From contig NZ_JAHKNI010000010.1 of the NCBI RefSeq assembly GCF_018860155.1, positions 62,001-126,000 on the forward strand: a stretch of DNA of 64,000 nucleotides, written 5' to 3'. Every line of letters begins with the position of its first letter. Within the stretch, counting starts at the first letter, position 1. This stretch comes from Nocardia albiluteola (lineage in GTDB: Bacteria; Actinomycetota; Actinomycetes; Mycobacteriales; Mycobacteriaceae). The position numbers and the translations under genes are program-made. This document shows, piece by piece, positions 51,047 to 59,213 of this stretch. Under the pieces are notes generated by a model, which was not told the DNA's origin, did no database searches, and worked only from the letters and a program-made list of their open reading frames with translations.

Positions 51047-52213
51047 TCAGCTCGCGACCGAGTTCAAGGCCGCGACGAGCCCGGCCGCCCGGAGGTCCTC
51101 CGCGCCCTCGATGATGTAGTTGGTGACATACGCGAAGGCCAGCCCCCGGCTCGGATCGGCCAGGGCCAGCGATCCACCGCGGCCGGGATGCCCGAACGAG
51201 TCGGGACCGGCGAACTCCAGGCCCGCGGTGGGGAGCATGTATCCGCTGGCGTAGCGGTCCGGCATCATCATCACCCGGTCGATGCCCTCGGCCTGCTCGC
51301 GCACGGCATCGGCGAGCGTGGCCGGGGACAGCAGGCGCACGCCGTCCACCTCCCCGATCAGCGCGGCATAGAGCCGGGCCAGCCCGCGCGCGGTGCCGAT
51401 GCCGTTGGAGGAGGGAAACTCCGCGGCCTGCACCTCGTAGGAATCGAAGTCCGGATCGGCCGGATCGGTGACCTGGAATGCCCGGTTGATCAGGTGGTCA
51501 GGATCCTGCATGGCGGCGAAGATCCCGCGAAACGCCTCGGGGATGTCCTCGATGGCCACGCTGCCGAGCTCGGGCCTGGGCGCGAAGACCAGTCGCGCCA
51601 CCCGGGCGCGCTCGGACTCGGGCAGGCCGATGAAGAAGTCGATCCCCAGCGGGCCCGCGATCTCCTGTGCCACGAAACGGCCGGGCGTCAGGCCCGTGAT
51701 CCGGCGCACGACCTCCCCGACCAGCCAGCCGAACGTCCGCCCGTGGTACCCGTGGGCGGTACCCGGCGTCCACTGCGGGCGCTGCGCGGCCAGCGCCTCG
51801 ACCATCGGATCCCAGCTCAGCGCGGCCGCGAGCGGGACCGCCCTGTCCAGGGCGGGCAGGCCGGCCCGATGGCTCAGCAGCCAGCGCACCGGTATCTCCC
51901 CCTTGTCCGCAGCGGCGAATTCCGGCCAGTACCGCGCGACGGGCGCGTCGAGATCCAGCTGCCCCCGCTCGACCAACAGGTGGGCGGCGGCCGCCAGCAC
52001 CCCCTTGGTCGCCGAATAGACCAACGCGGCGGTATCGCGCTCCCAGGGACGATCGGTCGCCGGATCGGCGAGGCCGCCCCACAGATCCACCACCGGGCGA
52101 CCGTCCCGGTAGATCGCGACCGCGGCGCCGACATCCCCGTGCTCGGCGAAGTTGCGCTCGAAGGCCTCTCGCACCGGCTCGAATCCGGGCGCCACAGTTC
52201 CACTCACCGTCAT
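51047..52213 (-). CDS. class C beta-lactamase-type serine hydrolase/esterase
   Basis: Protein of 388 aa of the EstB/LipL-like beta-lactamase family. The SxxK nucleophile is in VYSATKGVLAAAAHLLVERG; the Tyr element is GYHGRTFGWLVGEVVRR; the KTG-like HPGRGGSLA lies near the C-terminus. No signal peptide is seen, so it is likely to be a cytosolic esterase rather than a true beta-lactamase. Start 52213 follows GGGGTGA. Convergent with the DUF2064 gene. Confidence 0.88.
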   Translation of the reverse strand: MTVSGTVAPGFEPVREAFERNFAEHGDVGAAVAIYRDGRPVVDLWGGLADPATDRPWERDTAALVYSATKGVLAAAAHLLVERGQLDLDAPVARYWPEFAAADKGEIPVRWLLSHRAGLPALDRAVPLAAALSWDPMVEALAAQRPQWTPGTAHGYHGRTFGWLVGEVVRRITGLTPGRFVAQEIAGPLGIDFFIGLPESERARVARLVFAPRPELGSVAIEDIPEAFRGIFAAMQDPDHLINRAFQVTDPADPDFDSYEVQAAEFPSSNGIGTARGLARLYAALIGEVDGVRLLSPATLADAVREQAEGIDRVMMMPDRYASGYMLPTAGLEFAGPDSFGHPGRGGSLALADPSRGLAFAYVTNYIIEGAEDLRAAGLVAALNSVAS

Positions 52214-52251
52214 GGCTCACCCCAACGCTCGATCCGAGCGCTCTATTCCAG

Positions 52252-52283
52252 CTCGACGCGGCCCCACTTGGGGCCGCGTCGAG
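52252..52283 (-). terminator. perfect 14-bp hairpin after the permease gene
   Basis: ctcgacgcggcccc (52252-52265) pairs fully with ggggccgcgtcgag (52270-52283) across a 4-nt loop. It lies 39 bp beyond the permease stop and just before the esterase start, so it insulates the two genes. Confidence 0.75.
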
Positions 52284-52321
52284 GCAATATCGTTGGCGAA
52301 CAATCCGATCCGTTCGGATCG

Positions 52322-53737
52322 CTACCGTGACCCGTGGCCGGATTCGTGCCCGGCGTCATCATGGCCTGGATGCTCGTGCTTACTGTCCCCATGCTCGGCG
52401 CGATCGTGCCCCGCGTGGACGTGCTCCGCATCCTCGTGTCCGGCATTGCCGTGCGCGGTGTGATCGTGCTGGGTGTGCCCATGCTCGGCGTGGTCGTCCC
52501 CCGCATCCTCGTGTCCGGCATTGCCGTGCGCGGAGTGATCGTGCTCGCCATGACCGTGCCCGGCATGATCGTGTCCCGCATGATCATGCTCGGCATCCGG
52601 TGAACCACCCATCATGCGCAGCATGGGAATTCCGCCGGTGCGCACGAAGCGGATCACCAGAATCGCCGCGAGCACCAGGAATACGATGTTGAGCCAGGTG
52701 GTGTAGTTCCAGCGGATACCCTCGGCCATCACCATCGCGTTGCGTGCGTGCGGGGTGAGCCCCGTTGCGCCGAAGAGGATTTCGACGAGGTAGCCGGCGC
52801 CGGCCATGGCCAGGTAGAACACGCCCAGCAGGGTCAGCATCATGCGGGTGCCGTAATACTTGCGGTAGATGTTCAGGATCGGCAGGATCAGCAGGTCCGC
52901 GAAGATGAAGGCGGTCACGCCGCCGAAACTGATGCCGCCGTTCCACAGCACCGCCGCCAGCGGCACATTGCCGATCGAGCAGACGAACGAGGCGATCGCG
53001 ACCAGCGGCCCGACCAGCGGCCCCCACACCGCCGAGAGCAGCGGATGACCCTCCAGAAAGAAGCTCTGCCAGAACCGATCCGGAACCCACGCGCCGATCG
53101 CGGCCGCGATCAGCAGCCCGATGACCAGATCGCGCAGGATCGCCGCCCACTCCATCACGAAAACGTGGGCGACGGAGGTGAATCCGCGCGGTGACAGCAG
53201 CCGCCGCAGGAACGATCCATCGCCGGAGACCGACATGTCCATGGCCGCATGGCCTTCCATCGATCCGGCCAGCCCGCGCTCGGCCTGCTCCCGCGCCGCC
53301 TCGACCAGGCGCGAGCGCACGAACAGCCGGAACAGCACCGCCACCAGCACGATCATGATCGGGCCGCCGATGAACTCGGCCGCGGTGAACTGCCAGCCCA
53401 GCAGCAGCGCCAGGATGATGCCGAGTTCGACGACCAGATTGGTCGAACCGATCTCGAAGGCCATCGCCGCGGTGAAGTTCGCCCCCTTGCGGAACAGCGA
53501 ACGCGCCAGGGCAACCGCGGCATAGGAGCACGAGGACGAGGCCGCCCCGAGCACCGACGCGACCGCCAGCGTGCGAGGCCGGTCATCGCCGAGCAACCGC
53601 ACGATCGTGGACTTGCGCACCACCGCCTGCACCACCGCCGAGAGCGCGAAGCCGAGGACGAGCGCCCACAGGATCTCCCATGTCATAGACCCCGCCAGCG
53701 CCAGCGCATGCACTATCGCGTGCCATACCGTCTGCAT
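52322..53737 (-). CDS. UPF0718/ArsP-type permease with His-rich tail
   Basis: Polytopic permease of 471 aa with about eight to ten helices. N-terminal WEILWALVLGFALSAVVQAV and GAASSSCSYAAVALARSLFR (the SCSY motif of YraQ/ArsP permeases); second half FVCSIGNVPLAAVLWNGGIS. Residues about 375-471 are a soluble tail with His/Asp/Glu/Gly repeats (HDHAGHDHAGHGHGEHDHS), typical of metal loading. ArsP exports organoarsenicals; the tail and a CsoR-type site upstream point to a transition metal instead. Start 53737 follows GAGGTG. Confidence 0.82.
   Translation of the reverse strand: MQTVWHAIVHALALAGSMTWEILWALVLGFALSAVVQAVVRKSTIVRLLGDDRPRTLAVASVLGAASSSCSYAAVALARSLFRKGANFTAAMAFEIGSTNLVVELGIILALLLGWQFTAAEFIGGPIMIVLVAVLFRLFVRSRLVEAAREQAERGLAGSMEGHAAMDMSVSGDGSFLRRLLSPRGFTSVAHVFVMEWAAILRDLVIGLLIAAAIGAWVPDRFWQSFFLEGHPLLSAVWGPLVGPLVAIASFVCSIGNVPLAAVLWNGGISFGGVTAFIFADLLILPILNIYRKYYGTRMMLTLLGVFYLAMAGAGYLVEILFGATGLTPHARNAMVMAEGIRWNYTTWLNIVFLVLAAILVIRFVRTGGIPMLRMMGGSPDAEHDHAGHDHAGHGHGEHDHSAHGNAGHEDAGDDHAEHGHTQHDHTAHGNAGHEDAEHVHAGHDRAEHGDSKHEHPGHDDAGHESGHGSR
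52426..52545 (-). repeat. 75-bp-period repeat encoding the His-rich tail
   Basis: A 45-bp segment at 52426-52470 recurs at 52501-52545 with one mismatch, a period of 25 codons. It encodes the HDH(S/T)AHGNAGHEDA block. Shorter His/Asp units fill the rest of 52330-52610. Confidence 0.75.
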
Positions 53738-53782
53738 CTGCCCACCTCACTCACCATCGACCTGCTCGAACCTCAGATAACC

Positions 53783-53801
53783 TATACCCCCTATGGGTAT
53801 A
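53783..53801. promoter_or_regulatory. CsoR-type metal-responsive operator
   Basis: tataccc (53783-53789) and gggtata (53795-53801) are perfect inverted repeats around cctat, giving the ATACCCC-TATGGGTAT shape bound by CsoR/RcnR-family repressors. It sits 46-64 bp upstream of the permease start. No csoR gene is in the window. Confidence 0.6.
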
Positions 53802-53898
53802 TGGCAAGCGCGGCTCACCCCGGCCCGGCAGACGACGACGCCGTGTGCGCCGGAACCAGGTCCGGCGCCCACGGCGTCGATTCGGCGTGAGCCTCGCG

Positions 53899-54768
53899 TC
53901 AGAACCCGACCAGGCGCGGGATCAGTTCACCCGCCCGCTCGGCGTACTCCAGCGGATCCACGCCCGGGTCCGGCATGACATCCAGCTGCGTAATCCCCAG
54001 CCCCGCATAGTGTTCGGCATCGGCGACGAACGCGTCGGCGTCGTCGAGGACGGGGCCCAGGTAGGTCACCGTCTTACGAATGGCGTCGTAGTCGCGACCC
54101 TCAGCATCGCAGTGCTTGCGCAGCACGTCGAGCTTGTGGGTCACGTCGTCGATGCCGGAACCGAACAGGTTGCAGGCATCGGCGTAGCGTGCGACGAACA
54201 GCAGGGTCTTCTTCTCACCGCCGCCGCCGATCAGAATCGGAGGCCGCGGCCGCGTCAACGGCGCGGGCACGCACAGGGTCTCGGCAAGCTGATAGATCTC
54301 GCCCTTGTACGGGCCGTTGTTGTCGCTCCACATCTGCAGGCAGATCTGCAGCGTCTCCTCCAGCCGCTCGAACCGCTCGCCCATCGGCACGAGCGGAACA
54401 CCCAGCGCGAGCTGCTCGCGTTCGTACCAGGAGGCGCCGATGCCCAGCTGCGCGCGCCCGCCGGACAGCACGTCCAGGGTCGCGACGATCTTGGCCAGCA
54501 GACCCGGATAGCGGTACATCACGCCGGTCACGAGGACCGCCAGCCGCATCCGCTCGGTCAGCGCCGCGACATACCCCAGGGTGGTGTACGCCTCGAGCAT
54601 CGGCTCCTCGGCGACGCCGCGGTGCTCCATCTGGAAATAGTGGTCCATCACGGTGAATTCGGCGAATCCGACCTGCTCCGCGAGCTGGGCGGTGCGGCCG
54701 AGGGTGGTCGCGATGCGGGTGGGGTCCGCCGGGGTCGAATAGTTCCAGTAATGCAGGCTCAAATCCAT
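53899..54768 (-). CDS. LLM-class F420-dependent oxidoreductase
   Basis: TIM-barrel enzyme of 289 aa. LHYWNYSTPADPTRIATTLG, FTVMDHYFQMEHRG, ALTERMRLAVLVTGVMYRYP, LDVLSGGRAQLGIGASWYER and PRPPILIGGGGEKKTLLFVA are the family blocks. It is a distant paralogue of 21316-22215. Start 54768 (MDLSLHYW) follows AGGGATAC. F420 use is assumed from family. Confidence 0.9.
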   Translation of the reverse strand: MDLSLHYWNYSTPADPTRIATTLGRTAQLAEQVGFAEFTVMDHYFQMEHRGVAEEPMLEAYTTLGYVAALTERMRLAVLVTGVMYRYPGLLAKIVATLDVLSGGRAQLGIGASWYEREQLALGVPLVPMGERFERLEETLQICLQMWSDNNGPYKGEIYQLAETLCVPAPLTRPRPPILIGGGGEKKTLLFVARYADACNLFGSGIDDVTHKLDVLRKHCDAEGRDYDAIRKTVTYLGPVLDDADAFVADAEHYAGLGITQLDVMPDPGVDPLEYAERAGELIPRLVGF

Positions 54769-54867
54769 GCTGCGTATCCCTTCGCCGGGCGGGCAGGGGA
54801 CGGACATATCCCCCGACCGTCTCACCCTATCGGGATCGCGGGCCGGTTGCGGCGAAGTGGGCGAGCG

Positions 54868-55200
54868 CTAGCGAGCCGGGGCGGCGAGCCGGCGCGGGGT
54901 GATCCGGCCCGCCGCCACGAGCACGCGGTGCGCCGCCGCCTTGCGCGGGCAGTCCGACACCATGCAGTCCAGATGCTCCTGCATGATGCGGTGCGCCTCG
55001 GGCACGTCGGGCGCGTGCTCGGGCGCACTGTGCCCGGCGAGCAGCACGGGGATGGGGGGAAAGCTCTCCGCGACGATGCGCTCGCGGATCTCGGCGACGC
55101 TGCGGCCGCTGGGCAAGCGCTGGGGGCGCAGCCGCATCAGCACACCGGCCATCGCGCCGGCCATGATCATGGTGGCGGCGAAGATCTGCCAGCTGCCCAT
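54868..55200 (-). CDS. small membrane-anchored protein of unknown function
   Basis: Protein of 110 aa. One N-terminal helix (MGSWQIFAATMIMAGAMAGV), then a basic cytoplasmic part (LRPQRLPSGRSVAEIRERIV). The C-terminal half has two Cys in HLDCMVSDCPRKAAAHRVLV. ATG 55200 has GGAGGT at 6 nt; ATG 55203 overlaps the stop of the preceding tiny ORF. No family recognised. Confidence 0.6.
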   Translation of the reverse strand: MGSWQIFAATMIMAGAMAGVLMRLRPQRLPSGRSVAEIRERIVAESFPPIPVLLAGHSAPEHAPDVPEAHRIMQEHLDCMVSDCPRKAAAHRVLVAAGRITPRRLAAPAR

Positions 55201-55262
55201 CATTTCACCTCCGCGAACACGAGAACCGAAGGATCGACCGCGAACTCGGGAATTGTGTTCAT
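55200..55262 (-). CDS. 20-residue ORF coupled to the small membrane protein gene
   Basis: ATG 55262 behind AAGAGAG encodes 20 aa (MNTIPEFAVDPSVLVFAEVK). Its TGA overlaps the following ATG (ATGATG), and the ribosome site of the next gene lies inside it. It could be a leader peptide that sets expression of the membrane protein, or a peptide product in its own right. No family recognised. Confidence 0.4.
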   Translation of the reverse strand: MNTIPEFAVDPSVLVFAEVK

Positions 55263-55325
55263 CGCTCTCTTCTAAAGTCGTGAATTTCCTTGTTGGAGAG
55301 GGGGTTACAGAACATCGGAGAGGTG

Positions 55326-56621
55326 TTACACATGCAGCATCGGCGTCAGGTGCACCGATACATCGTTGACCGCGACCCGCGCGGCGGTGAGACGGCCGCA
55401 GACGTAGGATCCCGCGGGGCCGTCGGTGGTCCACACGCTCGCGCAGGGCCCGTACGGATCGTTCGCCAGCGCGATGGCCTGCTCGGCATCGGCGACTCGC
55501 ACCACCGGCAGTACCGGGCCGAGGGTCTGCTGAGTGAGCACGGACATCGCCGGATCGACATCGACGAGCACGGTCGGGGCGAAGATGTGCCCGGAACCGT
55601 GCCCTCCCGCGCGCACCACGGCGCCGCGCTTCACCGCGTCCTCGACCTGGTTCTTCACCTGGATCACGTGCGCGGCCGAGGTCATGACCTCGACGGTGGT
55701 GTCGTCGGGATCCTGGGCGCCGAAGGCGTCGACCTCGTCGACGAGACGATCGATGAAGGCGTCGTAGATCGGGGATTCGACGAAGACCCGCTCGATGCAG
55801 CTACAGCTCTGCCCCGACCCGGCCAGGCCGCCCAGGGCGATCCCGGCGGCGGCGCGGCCGATGTCCACCCCGGTCAGCACCACCGCCGACGATTTGCCCC
55901 CCAGCTCGAGGCGGCACGGAATCAGCCGCGCGGCCGCGCGTAGCGCGATGACCTTGCCGGTCTCGGGCGAACCGCTGAAATGCACAAAATCGACGGCGTC
56001 GACCAGGGCGGGCCCGGCCTCGTGACCGGTCACGAAATCCAGCACGGGCGGCGCACCGAGCTCGGCCCAGCCGATGACCAGGGCGCGCATCGTCAGCGGC
56101 GTCACCGAGGACGGCTTGACCACCACGGCCGATCCGGATAGCAGCGCCGGGATGACCTCGAACAGCGCCGCGGCCAGCGGGTAGACCCAGGAGGAGATGA
56201 CACCGACGACCGCGCAGGGCCGCTGGGCGATCGCGAGCTGCAGCGATGCGTTCGGCACGCCACCGGTGCGCACTCGCCGCGACTCGAGGAATTCCGCCCC
56301 GCGCGTGCGGTGGTAGTCCAGTGCGTCGATGCCGATCCGGAACTCCCGATACGCCGCGGCGACCGGTTTGCCGGTTTCCGCGGCCAGCGACCCGACGACC
56401 ATATCCTCGTTGCCCAGCAACCAGTCTCGGAACTTGGTGAGCCATTTTGCCCTGCCGACGACGCCCATCGAGCGCCACAGGACTTGCGTTTCGCGTAGGC
56501 AGGAGACCACCGCCTGCACCCGGTCGGGCGAGTGCATCGGCAAGGTACCCAGCACCCGGCCATCGGCCGGCGCGGACACGGTGATCCAGGCATTCCTGGC
56601 ATTCGAGGGAACCGACAGCAT
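55326..56621 (-). CDS. aldehyde dehydrogenase, C-terminally truncated
   Basis: NAD(P)-dependent ALDH of 431 aa, probably defective. Present: VGVISSWVYPLAAALFEVIP, substrate/NAD loop VHFSGSPETGKVI, catalytic Glu in LELGGKSSAVV, catalytic Cys in SGQSCSCIERVFVESP, and FAPTVLVDVDP. It stops after VNDVSVHLTPMLHV, where family members continue with PFGGVGxSG and some 60 more residues forming the oligomerisation strand. The lost tail and the broken AraC gene next door suggest a decaying locus. Start 56621 (MLSVPSNAR); 56675 is an alternative. Confidence 0.75.
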   Translation of the reverse strand: MLSVPSNARNAWITVSAPADGRVLGTLPMHSPDRVQAVVSCLRETQVLWRSMGVVGRAKWLTKFRDWLLGNEDMVVGSLAAETGKPVAAAYREFRIGIDALDYHRTRGAEFLESRRVRTGGVPNASLQLAIAQRPCAVVGVISSWVYPLAAALFEVIPALLSGSAVVVKPSSVTPLTMRALVIGWAELGAPPVLDFVTGHEAGPALVDAVDFVHFSGSPETGKVIALRAAARLIPCRLELGGKSSAVVLTGVDIGRAAAGIALGGLAGSGQSCSCIERVFVESPIYDAFIDRLVDEVDAFGAQDPDDTTVEVMTSAAHVIQVKNQVEDAVKRGAVVRAGGHGSGHIFAPTVLVDVDPAMSVLTQQTLGPVLPVVRVADAEQAIALANDPYGPCASVWTTDGPAGSYVCGRLTAARVAVNDVSVHLTPMLHV

Positions 56622-56921
56622 TTTCAGAATCACTCCGGACGCGTCGAGTATGGAAGTACCGCAGGGCGAACGCACAGCTCACCGGCAGATTGAACAAATG
56701 ACCGGGTCGACAAGGGGGGCCGATCAGGATGCGGCATACGAGAAACCGTATGGCTATCGTGAAGATTCAACCAGCGCAGTTTGGGCCAGGAATCGGCGAA
56801 TATGGGACGTACCCAGCAAACTTACCGTCGAGTAAACTGAACGGCCGCACAGCATTCCGGCACGAAACGGCCGGGCTCATGTGCCATCCACCGAACTTCG
56901 ACGTCATGGGATCGCTTGGTC

Positions 56922-57290
56922 AGCCACAGCGCCAGCCTGAATCTCCCTCTGCCACAAGCAAATCCGGCGACCACAAGATTCTACGAGCACCAGTGCGCGG
57001 AGCTGATGCAGAGCCGGCGCAGTCGTACCGGCCCGAGCGGTCAGGTGCGTGAACTGCTCATCCGCCGCGGCGCCGTCTCCGACCAGGCACATATCGCCGC
57101 GGACCTGGACATCAGCGTGCGCACGCTGCGCCGGAGGCCGGCCGGGGAGGGCACCACCTTCGCGAGGTCAGCAACGAGACCGTCGGACTAAGCGTCTCGG
57201 CCTTCGCCATCGCGTTCCGGGGCTGCAAGGGCCAGTCGCCGGGCACCTTCGCCCACGCGCACCGCAGCCGGGTATCGACCGGCGCACAGC
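56922..57290 (+). pseudogene. AraC-family regulator remnant
   Basis: Parts of an AraC/ArcR-type regulator in broken frames. PLPQANPATTRFYEHQCAEL and SGQVRELLIRRGAV match the end of the sensor domain. IAADLDISVRTLRRR matches HTH 1. Then, in another frame, ETVGLSVSAFAIAFRGCKGQ and SPGTFAHAH match the end of HTH 2. About ten to fifteen residues between are missing. The N-terminus is absent; 56622-56921 shows no recognisable coding. It is divergent from the truncated ALDH, its probable former target. Confidence 0.7.
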
Positions 57291-57355
57291 CGCCGCGCCG
57301 TGTGTCGTTACCAACTCATCTACAGCGAATTGCCCGCTAATAATCAAACTGGGAT

Positions 57356-57361
57356 TATTCT
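57356..57361 (+). promoter_or_regulatory. leaderless promoter of the HdeD gene
   Basis: TATTCT, 6 nt, ATG 57368, in an AT-rich stretch just after the AraC remnant. Confidence 0.45.
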
Positions 57362-57367
57362 GCCAAC

Positions 57368-57958
57368 ATGACAACCAGCAAAGAGGGAGTTTACGTGGGG
57401 CCGCTGCAGCAGCTGGCCCGTGGTGCGTGGCAGTCACTGCTGGTCATCGGCATTCTGTCGGTGGTCATCGGGATCATGATCCTGGTCTGGCCGGGGCCGA
57501 CGCTCGTCGTCGCCGGCATCCTGTTCGGCTTCTACCTGGTGATCTCGGGCGTGCTGCAGCTGATCGCGGCGATGGGCCCGCACATCGGCACCGGTTGGCG
57601 AGTGTTATCGATCGTGAGCGGCATCCTGTCGTTCATCCTGGCGGTGTTCTGCTTCCGCCACATCGGTGACTCGCTGATACTGCTGGCGCTGTGGATCGGC
57701 ATCAGCTGGCTGTTCCGCGGCATGGCGGCGCTTATCGGCGGCGCGGAGGCCCCCGAGGGCACCAAGAACAAGGGCTGGACAATCTTCTTCGGCATCATGC
57801 TGCTGATCGGCGGCGTGGCCCTGGTGGTGTGGCCGATCCACTCGATCGCGGCGCTGACCATCGTCACCGGCTGGTGGCTGCTGTTCATGGGCATCATGGA
57901 GGTGATCGAGGCGTTCGGGGTACGCAGCGCGGCCAAGCAGGCACCCAGCGAGCTGTAA
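57368..57958 (+). CDS. HdeD-family (DUF308) membrane protein
   Basis: Protein of 196 aa with six hydrophobic helices in three DUF308 hairpins: SLLVIGILSVVIGIMILVWP, GISWLFRGMAALIGG, IFFGIMLLIGGVALVVWPI. E. coli HdeD aids acid resistance; the mechanism in actinomycetes is unknown. Convergent with the acyl-CoA dehydrogenase (10 bp between stops). Confidence 0.88.
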   Translation: MTTSKEGVYVGPLQQLARGAWQSLLVIGILSVVIGIMILVWPGPTLVVAGILFGFYLVISGVLQLIAAMGPHIGTGWRVLSIVSGILSFILAVFCFRHIGDSLILLALWIGISWLFRGMAALIGGAEAPEGTKNKGWTIFFGIMLLIGGVALVVWPIHSIAALTIVTGWWLLFMGIMEVIEAFGVRSAAKQAPSEL

Positions 57959-57968
57959 TTCCGGCTCG

Positions 57969-59129
57969 TCAGTACGACGCGGGCAGTCCCAGGGTGTGCT
58001 CGCCGACATAGTTGAGCACCATCTCCCGGCTCACCGGGGCGGTGCGCATCAGCCTTGCGGTGAACCACATCTCGGCCAATCCGTATTCGGCGGTCAGACC
58101 GTTGCCGCCGTGCACCTGGATGGCCTGATCCAGCGCCCGCAGTGAGGCCTCCGCGGCCGCGAATTTCGCCATGTTGGCCGCGCCTGCGGCATCGCCCCCG
58201 GCGTCGAACTGCTGCGCCGCCGAGCGGGTCGCCAGGCGCGCCAGCTCGACCGCGATATGACATTCGGCCAGCGGATGCGAGATGCCCTGGTGCGCGGCGA
58301 TGGGAACCGACCACACGCGGCGCTGCTTGGCGTAGTCCACGGCCTTGGCGATGGCGTAGCGGCCGATGCCGCCGCTGATCGCCGAGGCCAGAATGCGTTC
58401 GGGGTTCAACCCGGCGAACACCTGTGGTAATCCCCTGCCGGGCAGGCCGATCAGCGCATCCGGACCCAGCCGGACCTCGTCCAGGAACACAGTGAACTGA
58501 TGGTCCGGCGAGACAACCACGGTCTGCAGCGGATGCAGCGTCACCCCCTTCGCGCCGGAGGGAACCACGAACAGCGACAGCGGATTCCGGCGCTCGTCGA
58601 CCACATCGATCGCGCGCGCGACCACGAGCAGCGCGTCGGCCTCATCGGCCGCGGAGATGAATTGCTTTGCCCCCGAGAGTATCCAGCCGTCCCCGTCCGC
58701 CCGGGCGAAGGTGCGCAGCACATGTGAGTTGGATCCGGCATCGGGTTCGGTGAGCGCGAAGGCCATCTTGCGGCTGCCCTCGGCCAGGCCGGGCAGCCAG
58801 TCCCGCGCGAGTTCCGGAGAGCCGTGCGCGGCGATGATGGACCCGCAGATGGCCGGCGATATGACCGTCAGCAGCAACGGAATACCATGCGCAGCAAGCT
58901 CTTCGATAACAATCGACAATTCGGTCAGACCCGCGCCGCCACCTCCGTGCGCGGCGGGAAGGTGCACCCCGAGCATCCCCGCCGCACCCAGATCGGCCCA
59001 CAGCTCACCGACTTTCGCGCCGGAGCGGGATCGCTCCAGAAAGTATTCCGCCCCGTACTTCGCCGCGATCTGCGCGACGGCCTCGCGCAGCAACTGCTGA
59101 TCGGGAGAATCGACGACGAGACCCTGCAC
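57969..59129 (-). CDS. acyl-CoA dehydrogenase
   Basis: FAD enzyme of 386 aa. GVHLPAAHGGGGAGLTELSI, FAD-binding ALTEPDAGSNSH and SGAKQFISAADEADALLVVA, and the C-terminal helical domain with IQVHGGNGLTAEYGLAEMWF. The position of the catalytic base cannot be assigned by eye. GTG 59129 is chosen because GGGG precedes it at 5 nt and the domain starts just after; ATG 59189 is an alternative. Likely to oxidise acyl-CoA in lipid or sterol catabolism. Confidence 0.9.
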   Translation of the reverse strand: MQGLVVDSPDQQLLREAVAQIAAKYGAEYFLERSRSGAKVGELWADLGAAGMLGVHLPAAHGGGGAGLTELSIVIEELAAHGIPLLLTVISPAICGSIIAAHGSPELARDWLPGLAEGSRKMAFALTEPDAGSNSHVLRTFARADGDGWILSGAKQFISAADEADALLVVARAIDVVDERRNPLSLFVVPSGAKGVTLHPLQTVVVSPDHQFTVFLDEVRLGPDALIGLPGRGLPQVFAGLNPERILASAISGGIGRYAIAKAVDYAKQRRVWSVPIAAHQGISHPLAECHIAVELARLATRSAAQQFDAGGDAAGAANMAKFAAAEASLRALDQAIQVHGGNGLTAEYGLAEMWFTARLMRTAPVSREMVLNYVGEHTLGLPASY

Positions 59130-59201
59130 GACTGCCCCACTGTCCCTCGAATGCCGGATCTCAACGGTACCCGAAGCACCCCGTGCCATATGGCCGTTTC
59201 G

Positions 59202-59207
59202 TAGGGT
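59202..59207 (+). promoter_or_regulatory. leaderless promoter of the LOG gene
   Basis: TAGGGT, 6 nt, ATG 59214. Confidence 0.45.
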
Positions 59208-59213
59208 GGGCGA

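Noticed and set aside
52330..52610. Repeats here as a CRISPR array
   Set aside because: Units are in-frame and coding, of mixed length, with no constant repeat and unique spacers, and no cas genes nearby.
52327..52692. Plus-strand ORFs across the permease tail
   Set aside because: They mirror the His-rich repeats of the minus-strand permease, and their periodicity comes from that repeat.
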